Assembly (NCBI GenBank): GCA_030340625.1 | Contig: JAOPHQ010005446.1 | Location: 77,001 to 141,000 of the forward strand | Direction of reading: 5' to 3' | Source of the DNA: Merluccius polli | Taxonomy: Eukaryota; Chordata; Actinopteri; Gadiformes; Merlucciidae | Length of the DNA: 64,000 bases | Translations under genes and position numbers: made by a program | Part shown: positions 25,051-35,740 of the stretch, piece by piece | Numbering within the stretch: position 1 is the stretch's first letter | How the letters are laid out: each line of letters opens with the position of its first letter | Notes under the pieces: generated by a model | Databases searched by the model: none | Told to the model about the DNA's origin: nothing | The model's input: the letters and a program-made list of their open reading frames with translations, nothing else

Positions 25051-25807
25051 GTTGCCAGGGCGATACTAAGATCGTCTTTTTTACTGGAGTAATAAGGTAA
25101 CATTGCCAGGGCGATACTAAGATCGTCTTTTTTACTGGAGTAATAAGGTAACATTGCCAGGTCGTTACTAAGGTCATCTCTATTTACTGGAGTAATAAGG
25201 TAACGTTGCCATGTCGTTACTAAGATCGTCTCTATTTACTGGAGTAATAAGGTAACGTTGCCATGTCGTTACTAAGATCGTCTCTATTTACTGGAGTAAT
25301 AAGGTAACGTTGCCATGTCGTTACTAAGATCGTCTCTATTTACTGGAGTAATAAGGTAACGTTGCCATGTCGTTACTAAGATCGTCTCTATTTACTGGAG
25401 TAATAAGGTAACGTTGCCATGTCGTTACTAAGGTCGTCTCTATTTACTGGAGTAATAAGGTAACGTTGCCATGTCGTTACTAAGGTCGTCTCTATTTACT
25501 GGAGTAATAAGGTAACGTTACCATGTCGTTACTAAGATCGTCTCTATTTACTGGAGTAATAAGGTAACGTTGCCATGTCGTTACTAAGGTCGTCTCTATT
25601 TACTGGAGTAATAAGGTAACGTTACCATGTCGTTACTAAGATCGTCTCTATTTACTGGAGTAATAAGGTAACGTTGCCATGTCGTTACTAAGGTCGTCTC
25701 TATTTAGTGGAGTAATAAGGTAACGTTGCCATGTCGTTACTAAGATCGTCTCTATTTACTGGAGTAATAAGGTAACGTTGCCATGTCATTACTAAGGTTG
25801 TCTCTAT
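25051..25807. repeat. 52-bp satellite, array 1 (about 14 units)
   Basis: Unit core is GGAGTAATAAGGTAACGTTG followed by CCATGTCGTTACTAAGATCG and TCTCTATTTACT. The first two units are diverged (GGGCGATACTAAG) and match the terminal unit in the 49.5-kb copy best. Later units are nearly identical, with two variant bases (AAGATCG or AAGGTCG, and GTTGCC or GTTACC). Confidence 0.95.
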
Positions 25808-26230
25808 AGAGCGTAACAGTGACCGCCCCTTTTTTAATAGCTCCGGTGCCGGAAGTAAATTTCCCATGCATTTATCTCGTCCACTTTTCGTAGAATCCTT
25901 ATATAAAGAGTATTAAGCCTTTAACCAAGCCAGTCGTTCGTTATGGTAGTCGTGACCATATTATGTTTGATTCGGGCATAAAAATAATTTGGAAAACGGA
26001 AGAAAAGCCAAAGGTACAAGACTGTGTACATTATTTGTTGACCGAGTGAGGAACTACTCATCCCGAATCAAACATAATATGGTCACGACTACCATAACGA
26101 ACGATTGGCTTGGTTCAAGTCTTAATACTCTTTTTATAAGGATTCTACGAAAAGTGGACGAGATAAATGCATGGGAAATTTACTTCCGGCACCGGAGCTG
26201 TTAAAAAGGGGGCAGTCACTGTTACGCTCT
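25808..26230. mobile_element. Foldback (long-TIR) element inserted in the satellite
   Basis: A 423-bp element, AGAGCGTAACAGTGAC to GTCACTGTTACGCTCT, with inverted arms of about 170 bp that are roughly 95% identical and a loop of about 75 bp. It interrupts a 52-bp unit at CTCTAT/TTACT. The flanking AT (or TAT) could be a 2-3 bp target duplication. It has no ORF of its own worth calling, and its 71-codon frame crosses the loop and one arm. Confidence 0.88.
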
Positions 26231-27303
26231 ATTTACTGGAGTAATAAGGTAACGTTGCCATGTCGTTACTAAGGTCGTCTCTATTTACTGGAGTAATAAG
26301 GTAACGTTGCCATGTCGTTACTAAGATCGTCTCTATTTACTGGAGTAATAAGGTAACGTTGCCATGTCGTTACTAAGATCGTCTCTATTTACTGGAGTAA
26401 TAAGGTTAACGTTGCCATGTCGTTACTAAGATCGTCTCTATTTACTGGAGTAATAAGGTAACGTTGCCATGTCGTTACTAAGGTCGTCTCTATTTACTGG
26501 AGTAATAAGGTTAACGTTGCCATGTCGTTACTAAGATCGTCTCTATTTACTGGAGTAATAAGGTAACGTTGCCATGTCGTTACTAAGATCGTCTCTATTT
26601 ACTGGAGTAATAAGGTTAACGTTGCCATGTCGTTACTAAGATCGTCTCTATTTACTGGAGTAATAAGGTAACGTTGCCATGTCGTTACTAAGGTCGTCTC
26701 TATTTACTGGAGTAATAAGGTTAACGTTGCCATGTCGTTACTAAGATCGTCTCTATTTACTGGAGTAATAAGGTAACGTTGCCATGTCGTTACTAAGATC
26801 GTCTCTATTTACTGGAGTAATAAGGTAACGTTGCCATGTCGTTACTAAGGTCGTCTCTATTTACTGGAGTAATAAGGTAACGTTGCCATGTCGTTACTAA
26901 GATCGTCTCTATTTACTGGAGTAATAAGGTAACGTTGCCATGTCGTTACTAAGGTCGTCTCTATTTACTGGAGTAATAAGGTAACGTTGCCATGTCGTTA
27001 CTAAGATCGTCTCTATTTACTGGAGTAATAAGGTAACGTTACCATGTCGTTACTAAGATCGTCTCTATTTACTGGAGTAATAAGGTAACGTTGCCATGTC
27101 GTTACTAAGATCGTCTCTATTTACTGGAGTAATAAGGTAACGTTGCCATGTCGTTACTAAGATCGTCTCTATTTACTGGAGTAATAAGGTAACGTTGCCA
27201 TGTCGTTACTAAGATCGTCTCTATTTACTGGAGTAATAAGGTAACGTTGCCATGTCGTTACTAAGATCGTCTCTATTTACTGGAGTAATAAGGTAACGTT
27301 GCC
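26231..27303. repeat. 52-bp satellite, array 2 (about 21 units) with a 210-bp higher-order period
   Basis: Same unit as array 1. From 26352 to 26771 the units follow the order A, T+A, G, T+A twice. Here A/G is the AAGATCG/AAGGTCG variant and T is the extra base in GGTTAACG. Starts at 26352, 26562 and 26772 are exactly 210 bp apart. The 3' half is more uniform (A variant). Confidence 0.93.
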
Positions 27304-27457
27304 ATTAGTCAGACCCATACATTTCTCCGGTCATTTGCGTTTGTTTACAGGAACACAACATGTAGTGCTAAAAGTTGTAATTTTGAGACAGAATTGCCCC
27401 AAAATATGAATCAACACCCTTATATTTTATTGATTCGCAAGTGGCCATGGTATAAGT
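27304..27457 (+). mobile_element. Right flank of the satellite-carrying element
   Basis: ATTAGTCAGACCCATAC, GGTCATTTGCGTTTG, TTTACAGGAACACA and TAGTGCTAAAAGT match in order the reverse complement of 49440-49347. This shows that both sides of the 52-bp array belong to one element family. Confidence 0.75.
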
Positions 27458-27586
27458 GGGATAATCCACTCTGAGGTGTGCATGTATAATATAATATATA
27501 ATATAATGCACTTCACGGAGGCGGTTCTTATCCCCCGCGTCGTGCATTATTTTTCGATACATGCACATCACGTCGTGGATTATCCC
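27458..27586. mobile_element. Small MITE, perfect 12-bp inverted ends
   Basis: GGGATAATCCAC at 27458-27469 and GTGGATTATCCC at 27575-27586 bound a 129-bp element with an inner inverted pair around AATGCACTTCAC and GTCGTGCATT. It shares TGCATTATTTTTCGATAC with the element body at 24908. A rearranged relative lies at 29100-29215. Confidence 0.7.
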
Positions 27587-27937
27587 TTACGTAACTAACA
27601 TATATTTAATCCCCACTAGAGGTCGATCACAATTATCCGATACATTTATGCACAGTATTATTTTGGTGAAGTTTTTGCATAACATTACTTTTTTTGTATA
27701 GATGAAAAAACATGTGAGGAAGCCCAGACTCTGACGCCTAGTGGTCGGTATGACGTGGATCACCAACAAAACACGTTTATTTACCACATGTGTCTGATGG
27801 CCATGAAGTGCTTGACATCCAGGCATCCGCAACATTGGCATGTGTGGGTAAAATATAAATAGCAACGACAGGATCATGGTATTTCAGGAGCTGGTCCATG
27901 CATGTATTGAGGTAAGTATGTCTTTGACAGGTGGAGG

Positions 27938-28120
27938 GGGTGCACCGGTCCTGGAGGTACTGCAGTACCAGGGGGATGCGTGGAGTGGACGGAGCAAGCC
28001 TCCATCTCCCGGCTCCAAAAATACATTTAATATATGGTCCCTGGGTGGGGGACGTATCAGATATTAAACTGATAAGAACAGATAGTACACTTGATCTTAG
28101 CCAAAAGGCAGAGAAGCGAT
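27938..28120 (-). ncRNA. U2 snRNA-like gene, diverged (probable pseudogene)
   Basis: Reading from 28120 downward, the sequence follows vertebrate U2 over its full length: ATCGCTTCTC, GCCTTTTGGCTAAGATCAAG, TTCTTATCAGTTTAATATCT, the Sm site ATTTTTGG, and the 3' end GGTGCACCC. U2 pairs with the intron branch site in the spliceosome. Departures from the vertebrate sequence are U for G at position 11, C for G at position 36 inside the branch-site-pairing GUAGUA, and a deletion of about 5 nt in stem-loop III. Stem IIa (GTCCC/GGGAC) can still form. The position-36 change breaks the invariant element, and no PSE promoter could be recognised upstream. It is therefore probably a pseudogene, or at best a variant U2. 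It lies between arrays of the 52-bp satellite. Confidence 0.85.
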
Positions 28121-28412
28121 GCCCACACACTGTCCGCCCTGGAGGAGCGGTTCCAAGACTCCATGTCGCTCTCACTGACGGTTTCGAGACGAAAAAGTAC
28201 TAAAAATACAAATGCAGAAATACCACCATGTGTCAACCACATTTAGCAAGTTACTTAACTATTTGATTCAAAATAACTCGTATGTGGGCCCACGACCCAA
28301 TCCACTGCGTGATTGACACTGATGACGTAGGACGCCATTAGCCAATCAGAATGCAACACGCGTTTGTGGTGGTTAACGAGGTCAGCTGACTCTGCACAGC
28401 CTCACCCCCTCT

Positions 28413-28750
28413 AGCATCTTACCCTAGCTACCCATGCTAATCTTACCCTAGCTATCCATGCTAATCTTACCCTAGCTACCCATGCTAATCTTACCCTAGC
28501 TATCCATGCTAATCTTACCCTAGCAACCCATGCTAATCTTACCCTAGCTATCCATGCTAATCTTACCCTAGCTATCCATGCTAATCTTACCCTAGCTACC
28601 CATGCTAATCTTACCCTAGCTATCCATGCTAATCTTACCCTAGCTATCCATGCTAATCTTACCCTAGCTATCCATGCTAATCTTACCCTAGCTATCCATG
28701 CTAATCTTACCCTAGCTATCCATGCTAATCTTACCCTAGCTATCCATGCT
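28413..28750. repeat. 24-bp minisatellite (about 14 units)
   Basis: Unit GCTAATCTTACCCTAGCTAT plus CCAT, with few variants (CTACCCAT, CAACCCAT). It lies between the U2-like gene and the third 52-bp array. Confidence 0.93.
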
Positions 28751-28805
28751 GGATACCAGAAAGGAGAGCTAACCCTAGCAATTATGGTGCACCTATAAAC
28801 TTAAA

Positions 28806-29082
28806 GTTGCCATGTTGTTAGTAAGATTGTCTCTATTTACTGGAGTAATAAGGTAACGTTGCCATGTCGTAAGGTCATCTCTATTTACTGGAGTAATAAG
28901 GTAACGTTGCCATGTCGTTACTAAGATCGTCTCTATTTACTGGAGTAATAAGGTAACGTTGCCATGTCGTTACTAAGATCGTCTCTATTTACTGGAGTAA
29001 TAAGGTAACGTTGCCATGTCGTTACTAAGATTGTCTCTATTTACTGGAGTAATAAGGTAACGTTGCCATGTCGTTACTAAGA
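28806..29082. repeat. 52-bp satellite, array 3 (about 5 units)
   Basis: Same unit and orientation as arrays 1 and 2. The first unit is diverged (GTTGTTAGTAAGATTG) and the second has a 6-bp deletion. It closes the composite on the right. Confidence 0.93.
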
Positions 29083-29300
29083 CATAACATTAAATCACTG
29101 CTAAGATCCACTCCGAGGTGTCCGAGTATTGAAAAATAATGCACTTTATGGGGCTAAGAAGGGTTTGCCTTCGCGAAGTGCATTGGATTATCATTGAATT
29201 GGATTATTGGATTATCCCTTATCCCTCATCCCTTATTGGATTATCACTTATCCCTTATCCCTTATTGGATTATCACTTATCCCTTATTGGATTATCCCTA
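29083..29300. repeat. Rearranged MITE relative and short TTATCCC-type tandem repeats
   Basis: ATCCACTCCGAGGTGT and AAAAATAATGCACTT resemble the MITE at 27458. It is followed by about eight short repeats of ATTGGATTATC/CTTATCCC. Confidence 0.6.
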
Positions 29301-29358
29301 ACATCAATGTTTTGAACAAGAGTCAACATTCTTGATCCCACAATGTATTCTGTAAAAG

Positions 29359-29394
29359 AACACACACACACACACACACACACATACACACACA

Positions 29395-29450
<56 letters not shown>
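29359..29450. repeat. (CA)n microsatellite
   Basis: A (CA)n tract with few interruptions. Frames through it are repeat artefacts. Confidence 0.92.
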
Positions 29451-29452
<2 letters not shown>

Positions 29453-29699
29453 GTACAAGTAACAGGCTACTCTGTGTAGTGTTGGCACACTTGCCTTTTT
29501 TGTGTGACTAGTGACAAATGCAGACTACTTTACAAAATTAGCATTCATATGATCATACCATCTGGCTTTTGAACAACACGCACAAATTTGAGAACAACAG
29601 TTATAAAACAAAAGACACACACAGTACTCTGATGATTTGGCTGATTCAGATGGAGGTATTGGAGGGAAACTGAAATAATTAGCGCTGATGGAGATGGAG

Positions 29700-30075
29700 A
29701 GTTGAGGAGTTGGTATCCCCAGAGTGCTGCAGAAGTCTTCTCCTCCATATGGATGAGCTGGGTTTAATCCCGCTCTAATTCCATGTCTTTATTGGTACGG
29801 CAAAGAATGAAATGGGGTCAGCGGTACATAATTCACGCATCATTTTCTGGTCCAAGTTGGATTATTATTAGCATCCATTAGCTATTATTAGCATTCCAGC
29901 ATCTAGCCAGCACACCGCCACCAAAGTCTATGTTGGGTTATCGGATTATCGGATCCCGATGGTCGTGTCATGTACTCCTCGCCCAACCGACTCCAATTTG
30001 AAAATATGAAGCAATTTGTTAAAAACGTAGCTAAAATGTGTAGAACTATATCATGTATGCGCAATTCTTTACAGC
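29700..30075 (+). repeat. Dispersed repeat, copy 2
   Basis: GCAGAAGTCTTCTCCTCCA, GTCATGTACTCCTCGCCCAA and TATATCATGTATGCGCAATTC match copy 1 (22860-23400) in order and orientation. The two copies therefore flank the whole satellite composite. A third fragment (GTGCTTTACTGTCATTATTG) lies at about 30925. Confidence 0.7.
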
Positions 30076-31340
30076 CAGTAAACTCGTCAAACTCATGTAC
30101 AATACATTGGTAGAGAATTGAAGTAATTTGGAAATTGTCGTTGGACCAACGCAATGTCAATTTAACAGACTGCCCTCTCCCCTCTTGCCTGCCCTGCAGG
30201 TGCCGCTGTTGAAGCATTTTAATCAGAATTTAAATAATGGATTTTTTTTCCAAAGAAGAGAGGAAATTATTTTGTATTGTAATGTTGCATGACTTCAGGT
30301 GAAATAACTCATTTACGTATAATAACTCTGAACTGAACCTGTCACAGTCTCTGCAATGGGCCCTGCCACGACCACCGCCGCACCGGCCTCCGCCTCTTTC
30401 TCTGTCTCCTCATTCTCAGCGTCACCTGAGGCTGCTTTCATATGCAGAGCAGAAAAGTATGTAACACAGTTGCATTTGATCACAAATAGTACATTGATTA
30501 TTTTAAAGCCAATAAAACCTGTTGTGTTGTGAAGATCATGCCCTCCATCTATTTCCTAATTAAATTACATAATGTCACACTGTAAAAAAATAATATGGAT
30601 TTTCCGTTACCCTAATGTGTTATCCTGAGTTGGTTCAACTAAACATAGGAGAAGCGTTGGTCCGATATGGAAATACTGCTTTGCATCAATAATAATTATT
30701 TTTGCTAATTTAAATTTATGTTAATTGTGAATTGAAAATTGTATTTACATTGATGTCGGCTAATGTGTATCTAGTTATATAGCTTGCTAGCTAAAATTGC
30801 CTGTCTCTCCTTATGTCAAATTCCATTCCCTTCTTGCTTGTGTTGAAGGTAATTCATTAATTTGCTCACTTATGTTCTTGTTCACCATTTAACAATGTAT
30901 TCAAGCTATATCACATGAGAGTGTGTGCTTTACTGTCATTATTGGTACGACAGGGATGCGGTCAGCGTCGGCGTCAAGTTCAGTAAGCATCACTCAAAAA
31001 TGGATACTTGGAACTGTTTGGTAGTGGGAAACAGTCACAATCTGAACATGTTTTACAGTCTATGGTCACGACCTAACAATAGATGCAAGACTGTCGCGGG
31101 GGGGGGGGGCGGGGGCAAGGCCCTGTGCGAACTTGACGTGTGAGGCCCTGCTCATTGACATGCATACGTATAAATCACGGTCATGCGCACATAGCTATTC
31201 TAGTTCTACTGCACGCAGCTATTCTAGTTTTACTGCACGCATAATACACACACACCGTAACTCAAACAAAGGAGATGCACTCACCATACACATAAATGGA
31301 TTAAGTGAAGATCAATTTCCTTGCCTTCTAGGCTGCAAAC
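30076..31340. other. Intergenic, no gene recognised
   Basis: AT-rich with a G tract at 31091-31101 and a short duplication of GCTATTCTAGTTYTACTGCACGC at about 31192-31240. Nothing coding is recognised. Confidence 0.5.
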
Positions 31341-31523
31341 TCAGCAATAAAATCCTTGTAATCCAGCTTGGATGCAACGTACTTTCAGTCTTTGCAGGTC
31401 AGTCTTCTCCATTTCACACAGTTTGGTCAGATCAAAATGAAATCCACACATGTTGCCACACTCCTGCATTAGCTTAAAACGGGTACGGAGAGCAGTGAGA
31501 GCCTGGTCCACTATCACGATCAA
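31341..31523 (-). pseudogene. hAT-type transposase C-terminal fragment
   Basis: The minus-strand frame reads VDQALTALRTRFKLMQE and then FDLTKLCEMEKTDLQR, ending in a stop. This resembles the stretch before the dimerisation region in hAT/ZMYM-like (TTF-type) transposase proteins, which carry LxTRFE-like and FLFDxxKL motifs. No further domain continues on either side, so it is a remnant. The family was identified from memory of the motif pattern only. Confidence 0.5.
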
Positions 31524-32103
31524 GTATATATTTGCTTGCTCTGGGTCTGGGGTTCATCCCCCAGACCATACCTGTGCCAAGTGGTTACGACGCTACTTCT
31601 GTATGCCTGCAGGAAGACATGGTAGGTGATCTGAGGCCTCAGCTTGGTGCAGAGGAAGTGAAGAAGGAGGCCACATCTTCAGTTAGAAACAGGCCTCGGT
31701 GGAGACACCACCAAAAGCAGCTCCGCAGATTCATTTTTTGGTCAAAATGGTTTCTGCAGATAAAATGTTCTAGCCCAGAATGCTACTTGTGCCACCGTCA
31801 AGAGGGACACACCTGGGATTAGAAACAGTGGCATATCTCTTCTAGAGAAAACACATCATTTGAAATCCTGCTGCTTTCTGGTACATAAACAGCAGGAATA
31901 GAAAGAGGAAAGGTGCAAAGAAAGAACGGCAGAGAAATCAATAAAGAATAAAGAAATACATTAAACTATTTCAAATAAAATACATTTTAAGTGCTCTGGT
32001 TCCCAGGAATTTGACAAACATTTGACAGCATTTGACAAAACTTGTCAAGGGAAGTAAAGAGTTAAAATAACATGATGATGGAAAGGGCTTTTACTAGCAT
32101 GTA

Positions 32104-32593
32104 GCTAGTAGTTAGCCTAGAATTCTAGACGCCCCTAGCAGTCGTCGTTTTTCGGTGCTGGAAACAGAAAATCTGTCAGGCCAATCACAGCGTGAGGGGC
32201 GGAGTCGGAAGCCAGGCTACCATGACGACAGAGTTGCGACGGTTCCGTGTTAGAGGTAAACAATGGCTGCTGCTGCTGGCGAACGGCTGTCTTTCCACTC
32301 GGCTTTGGCCGCGACTCTTCAAGACTTGAACTTAACATTTTCTTTGAGAAAAGAACAAAGAACGGCACTGAAGTCTTTCCTCGAAAATAAATATCGGAGT
32401 GTTGATTAATTACGTAGTCAGAGCTGTCGCTCTGACTACGTCACCTTCTTCGTTGCTCTGATTGGTTGTAGCGCTATCCTATTGCGTGCAGAGGGAACTT
32501 GAAAGACAACCGTTTATCCCGCCCACACAATGGAGCTGCGCCAGACCCGACATCTTTCTGATGTGGGTCTGGCTTGCCAGGCTAGCTAGTAGT
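32104..32593 (+). mobile_element. 472-bp DNA transposon derivative with perfect 9-bp TSD
   Basis: GCTAGTAGT at 32104-32112 is repeated exactly at 32585-32593. Between them the element runs 32113-32584, with imperfect inverted ends (TAGCCTAGAATTCTAGACGC against TAGCCTGGCAAGCCAGACCC). Inside are a 48-codon frame at 32263-32409 and a perfect 13-bp hairpin at 32412-32441. It looks like an internal-deletion derivative of a larger protein-coding element. Confidence 0.8.
32263..32409 (+). pseudogene. Truncated helicase-like N-terminus inside the 472-bp element
   Basis: 48 codons, starting MAAAAGERLSFHSALAATLQ and including FSLRKEQRTALKSFL, then a stop. The second part resembles the Q-motif region ahead of the Walker A motif in RecQ/SF2-like helicases, as found in repeated fish sequences. 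The helicase core is missing. This is a short fragment, so the assignment is tentative. Confidence 0.45.
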
Positions 32594-35500
32594 AGCATGT
32601 TGTTCCTAAGTAACTACCCACAGGGTGTCTGTGTTATACAAGGAATTTTAATGAAAACCCACAGCAGCAGGCACATTGTGCCAGCCAATCACAGCCAGCT
32701 ATTTGTGCCGATCCAATGATGGTTTTAACCTTGTAGGTAAACTGCATGTTAGTTAGCATACTTTGTGAGTGTGATTTACAGTACAACATTGACAATGGGA
32801 TGGACAACAGGGTAGTACGATACAAACACACAAACGTTTTACTTTACTTTTTACTTTGACACAATTGGAAGACAATTTGGCTCCATAAAGAAGCTGTATG
32901 GGCCAAGAAAGGTCTGCTTATCAGCTTTCTGTCCTCGTGAGAACAATTATGCCACTTTGAATATGGAACCATTAGAGTAATTAGAGTCAGTCATTAGTGT
33001 GGGGGGTGCTAACCAAAACAAAGCAGAGATTAATTTAGCATTTATGGCCAAATGCTGAGTCATTCCCAAATTACACTAAATTATGTTATTGCATTTAATT
33101 CCTATTAAGGTATTGGCAGGAGCTGCAAGACAGGAATAGCAGTAAAATTGTATAAAGATGTACCCAACTGCAAACTTTGTGCAGAGCAGTTTGAAAACAA
33201 CAAGCATGCAATGACAATTACATTTTGCACATAGACGTGTCCCACTGGAACCACCCATGCTAAAAATGTATGCACTCACGGTCCTTTGGACAAAAGGCGT
33301 ATATATTATATTATATATAAGTATATATGTCACATGAATTATTTGATATTATTGAGTGTTCCCCTGTAGTAGAACAAGCATAACTATACATCTTTTTTTT
33401 CTTTCTTTTTTTACATGGTCATGCCTACTCTTCTACTACATTATATACAAACATACTCTACAATGACATCATCTTTTTATTCCATGCAAGCATATTAAGC
33501 TCACATGAGTCACAAGGCTATTGTTGTTGTAATCCTGACTCCAGGGACGCTGGCGGCATTGTGCCATTGGCAATGAGCGCTTCTTGATGGCAGCTTTTCC
33601 ATCCAATCCAATTTCCCAGAGGAAACTACAATTGGAAGGGATTCACTTACCAAGGGTAGATAGGTGAGGCGAAAACAGTCTTACGTGTCTAAACTGTATG
33701 TCACCTGCCTATATCATATAAACACAATATGCCCACAGTATGCTGAGGGCTCAGGTTATTTACGACAGACGTGGGATCATTCCTCTGACTTTTCAGTTTA
33801 TTTTGCCATGATCATAGAATTTCAAACATATATGGACCTTGGTTAATATTGGTTGCCAGTATAGGCCTATACGTATATTAATCATGCTAATGATTATTTA
33901 AACATATTGCAAATTGGGTACAAATTGCAGAACAAGTATTCAAACCAAATTTCAATGTAGTTGAAGTTACATTTCAATTTACTAAAAAATGTTGAAGGAT
34001 ATTTGTAGAACTTCAGTAGGGTTTTCCTACATTGTCCTACCTAGTAATGCAGTGGAAGCTTTTTGAGTTAGTATTCTTGAAGCAGCCTGCAAGATCCTGT
34101 TATAGATTGTAATTCATTTTAATTAGAGGATCTCTCCAATTGAGCACAGCACGCTCAGTCAAATTAAAGTCCTATTGAATGCTCATCAGGTCTGCAATTG
34201 TCGATAAGTTGCTTATCAAGGGAGTTTCCGGTAAGCATCGCACCGTGTTCCCATCACAACTATTGCACAGAATTGAGTAGAATTGAGTGGCATCTAGTGG
34301 GATAGACTTGGCAGAAATGGAATATAATACTCATAAATATGTTTTAATTAGTGTATAATCCCATGGAAATAAGATTAGTTGTGTTTTCATTACCTTAGAA
34401 TGAGCCCTTTATATCTACATAGGGAGCGGTTCTCCTTCCACGGAGGCCGCCATGTTGCACCGCCATGTTTCACCAGTATCCCAGAAAGGACTCATTACAG
34501 CCAAAATGGCTTCCACCTCCACCTGGCAGCCAATCAAAGCAGAGAACCTGGAGTCTCTCCACCACCACCACACAAAAACGCTCACTTTCTATAACAAGGT
34601 TGCTGAAAACACCAACACACCCTAAGCTGCAGTGTCTACAGCCCACACTGATCTAAGCCTCATATCTCCATTCAATAATTAAAAGAGAAAGGTCTAATTA
34701 GATTCCAGTACTCTGGATATAACACATAATGCCAGCTCCAATTATACATGATTACGTGATTCATAATACATGAAGGTATAATATATTCCTTTCAAGCAAT
34801 AGCAGCTTTTCAGGAGAGACCAAATTATATACTACAATTTTGTCCTTACAATCTCCACAGCACATGGAAGCGGAGAAGAGAAGGGCTCCAAACAAATTTA
34901 CAAAATGTCAGTTAAAGATGTCAACAAATAGGCCTACCAATTCTAGCAAAACATAGACAAGCTTATCCGCAGTGGAACATTGACTTTTAAAGTTCACATC
35001 ATAACAAAGTCCAAGCTTTCATCTAAGCCATTTGACATTATCTTCAGCAGTTTAAAAACCAACCTCCCTTCATTATGTAATGACTTGAGCTACCATCCAT
35101 GGTTCACTGTCCCGAAGCAGGATGGTACCGTGCTGGAACTAAGTCTGAGTGATTACACTGTGAAATGGGGGGGGGGGGGGGGGGGGGTGAAGGAGCGTGT
35201 CTTTGTGTAGGAAGAGATAACACAGCCACAATGTATTTTCACACACAAGGGACACGTGGGACGGCTCTGCTCTGGTCTGGTGGTGAGACGAGCTGCCATG
35301 CACGCTATGTGGGTCTCCATTTGATCAAAATTGGTCTTCCAGCATAAACACTGCTCGCTAAATGATTATACACACAGCGGCGCAGGCTTATGTGAGCATT
35401 CCTCCTCGGCAGGAGAGCAGCCCTCGCACTTTCTTTCAACACCCCTGTCCCCCGATTACATGTCCAGAATCTGTATCATTCACAACATATCATGTCCTTT

Positions 35501-35700
35501 GGTTCATATGTATGCAGACTTCACAATAATCTCTTTTATTATTATTATTATTATTATCAACTGGAGGATCCCAGTCAATTAAAAGCCGACCACCAATGAC
35601 TTCAACTGTCGGGTGCTGTCAAGCTGGTCCCCTCTAATAGACGGTCTGACATCCCTTCTTTTCTTTTTCTTTTTAATTTACACCTGTTACTTTACACCCC
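32594..35700. other. Intergenic, no gene recognised
   Basis: AT-rich non-coding DNA. Contains a G tract at about 35167-35187 and an (ATT)n run near 35538-35555. Short frames do not resemble known proteins. Confidence 0.5.
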
Positions 35701-35703
35701 CCC

Positions 35704-35740
35704 CCCCCCTGGGTGTCACTGTGAGTGACACCCAGGGGGG
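35704..35740. other. Perfect 17-bp hairpin
   Basis: CCCCCCTGGGTGTCACT at 35704-35720 pairs exactly with 35724-35740 around a GTG loop. It sits at the end of a poly-C tract and is followed by T5. It could be a small foldback; no function is known. Confidence 0.75.

Noticed and set aside
25051..27303. CRISPR-like array
   Set aside because: The 52-bp units are contiguous with no unique spacers, and the genome is vertebrate. It is a satellite.
28413..28750. Interstitial telomeric repeat
   Set aside because: The unit contains TTACCCTAG but has a 24-bp period, not the 6-bp TTAGGG repeat.
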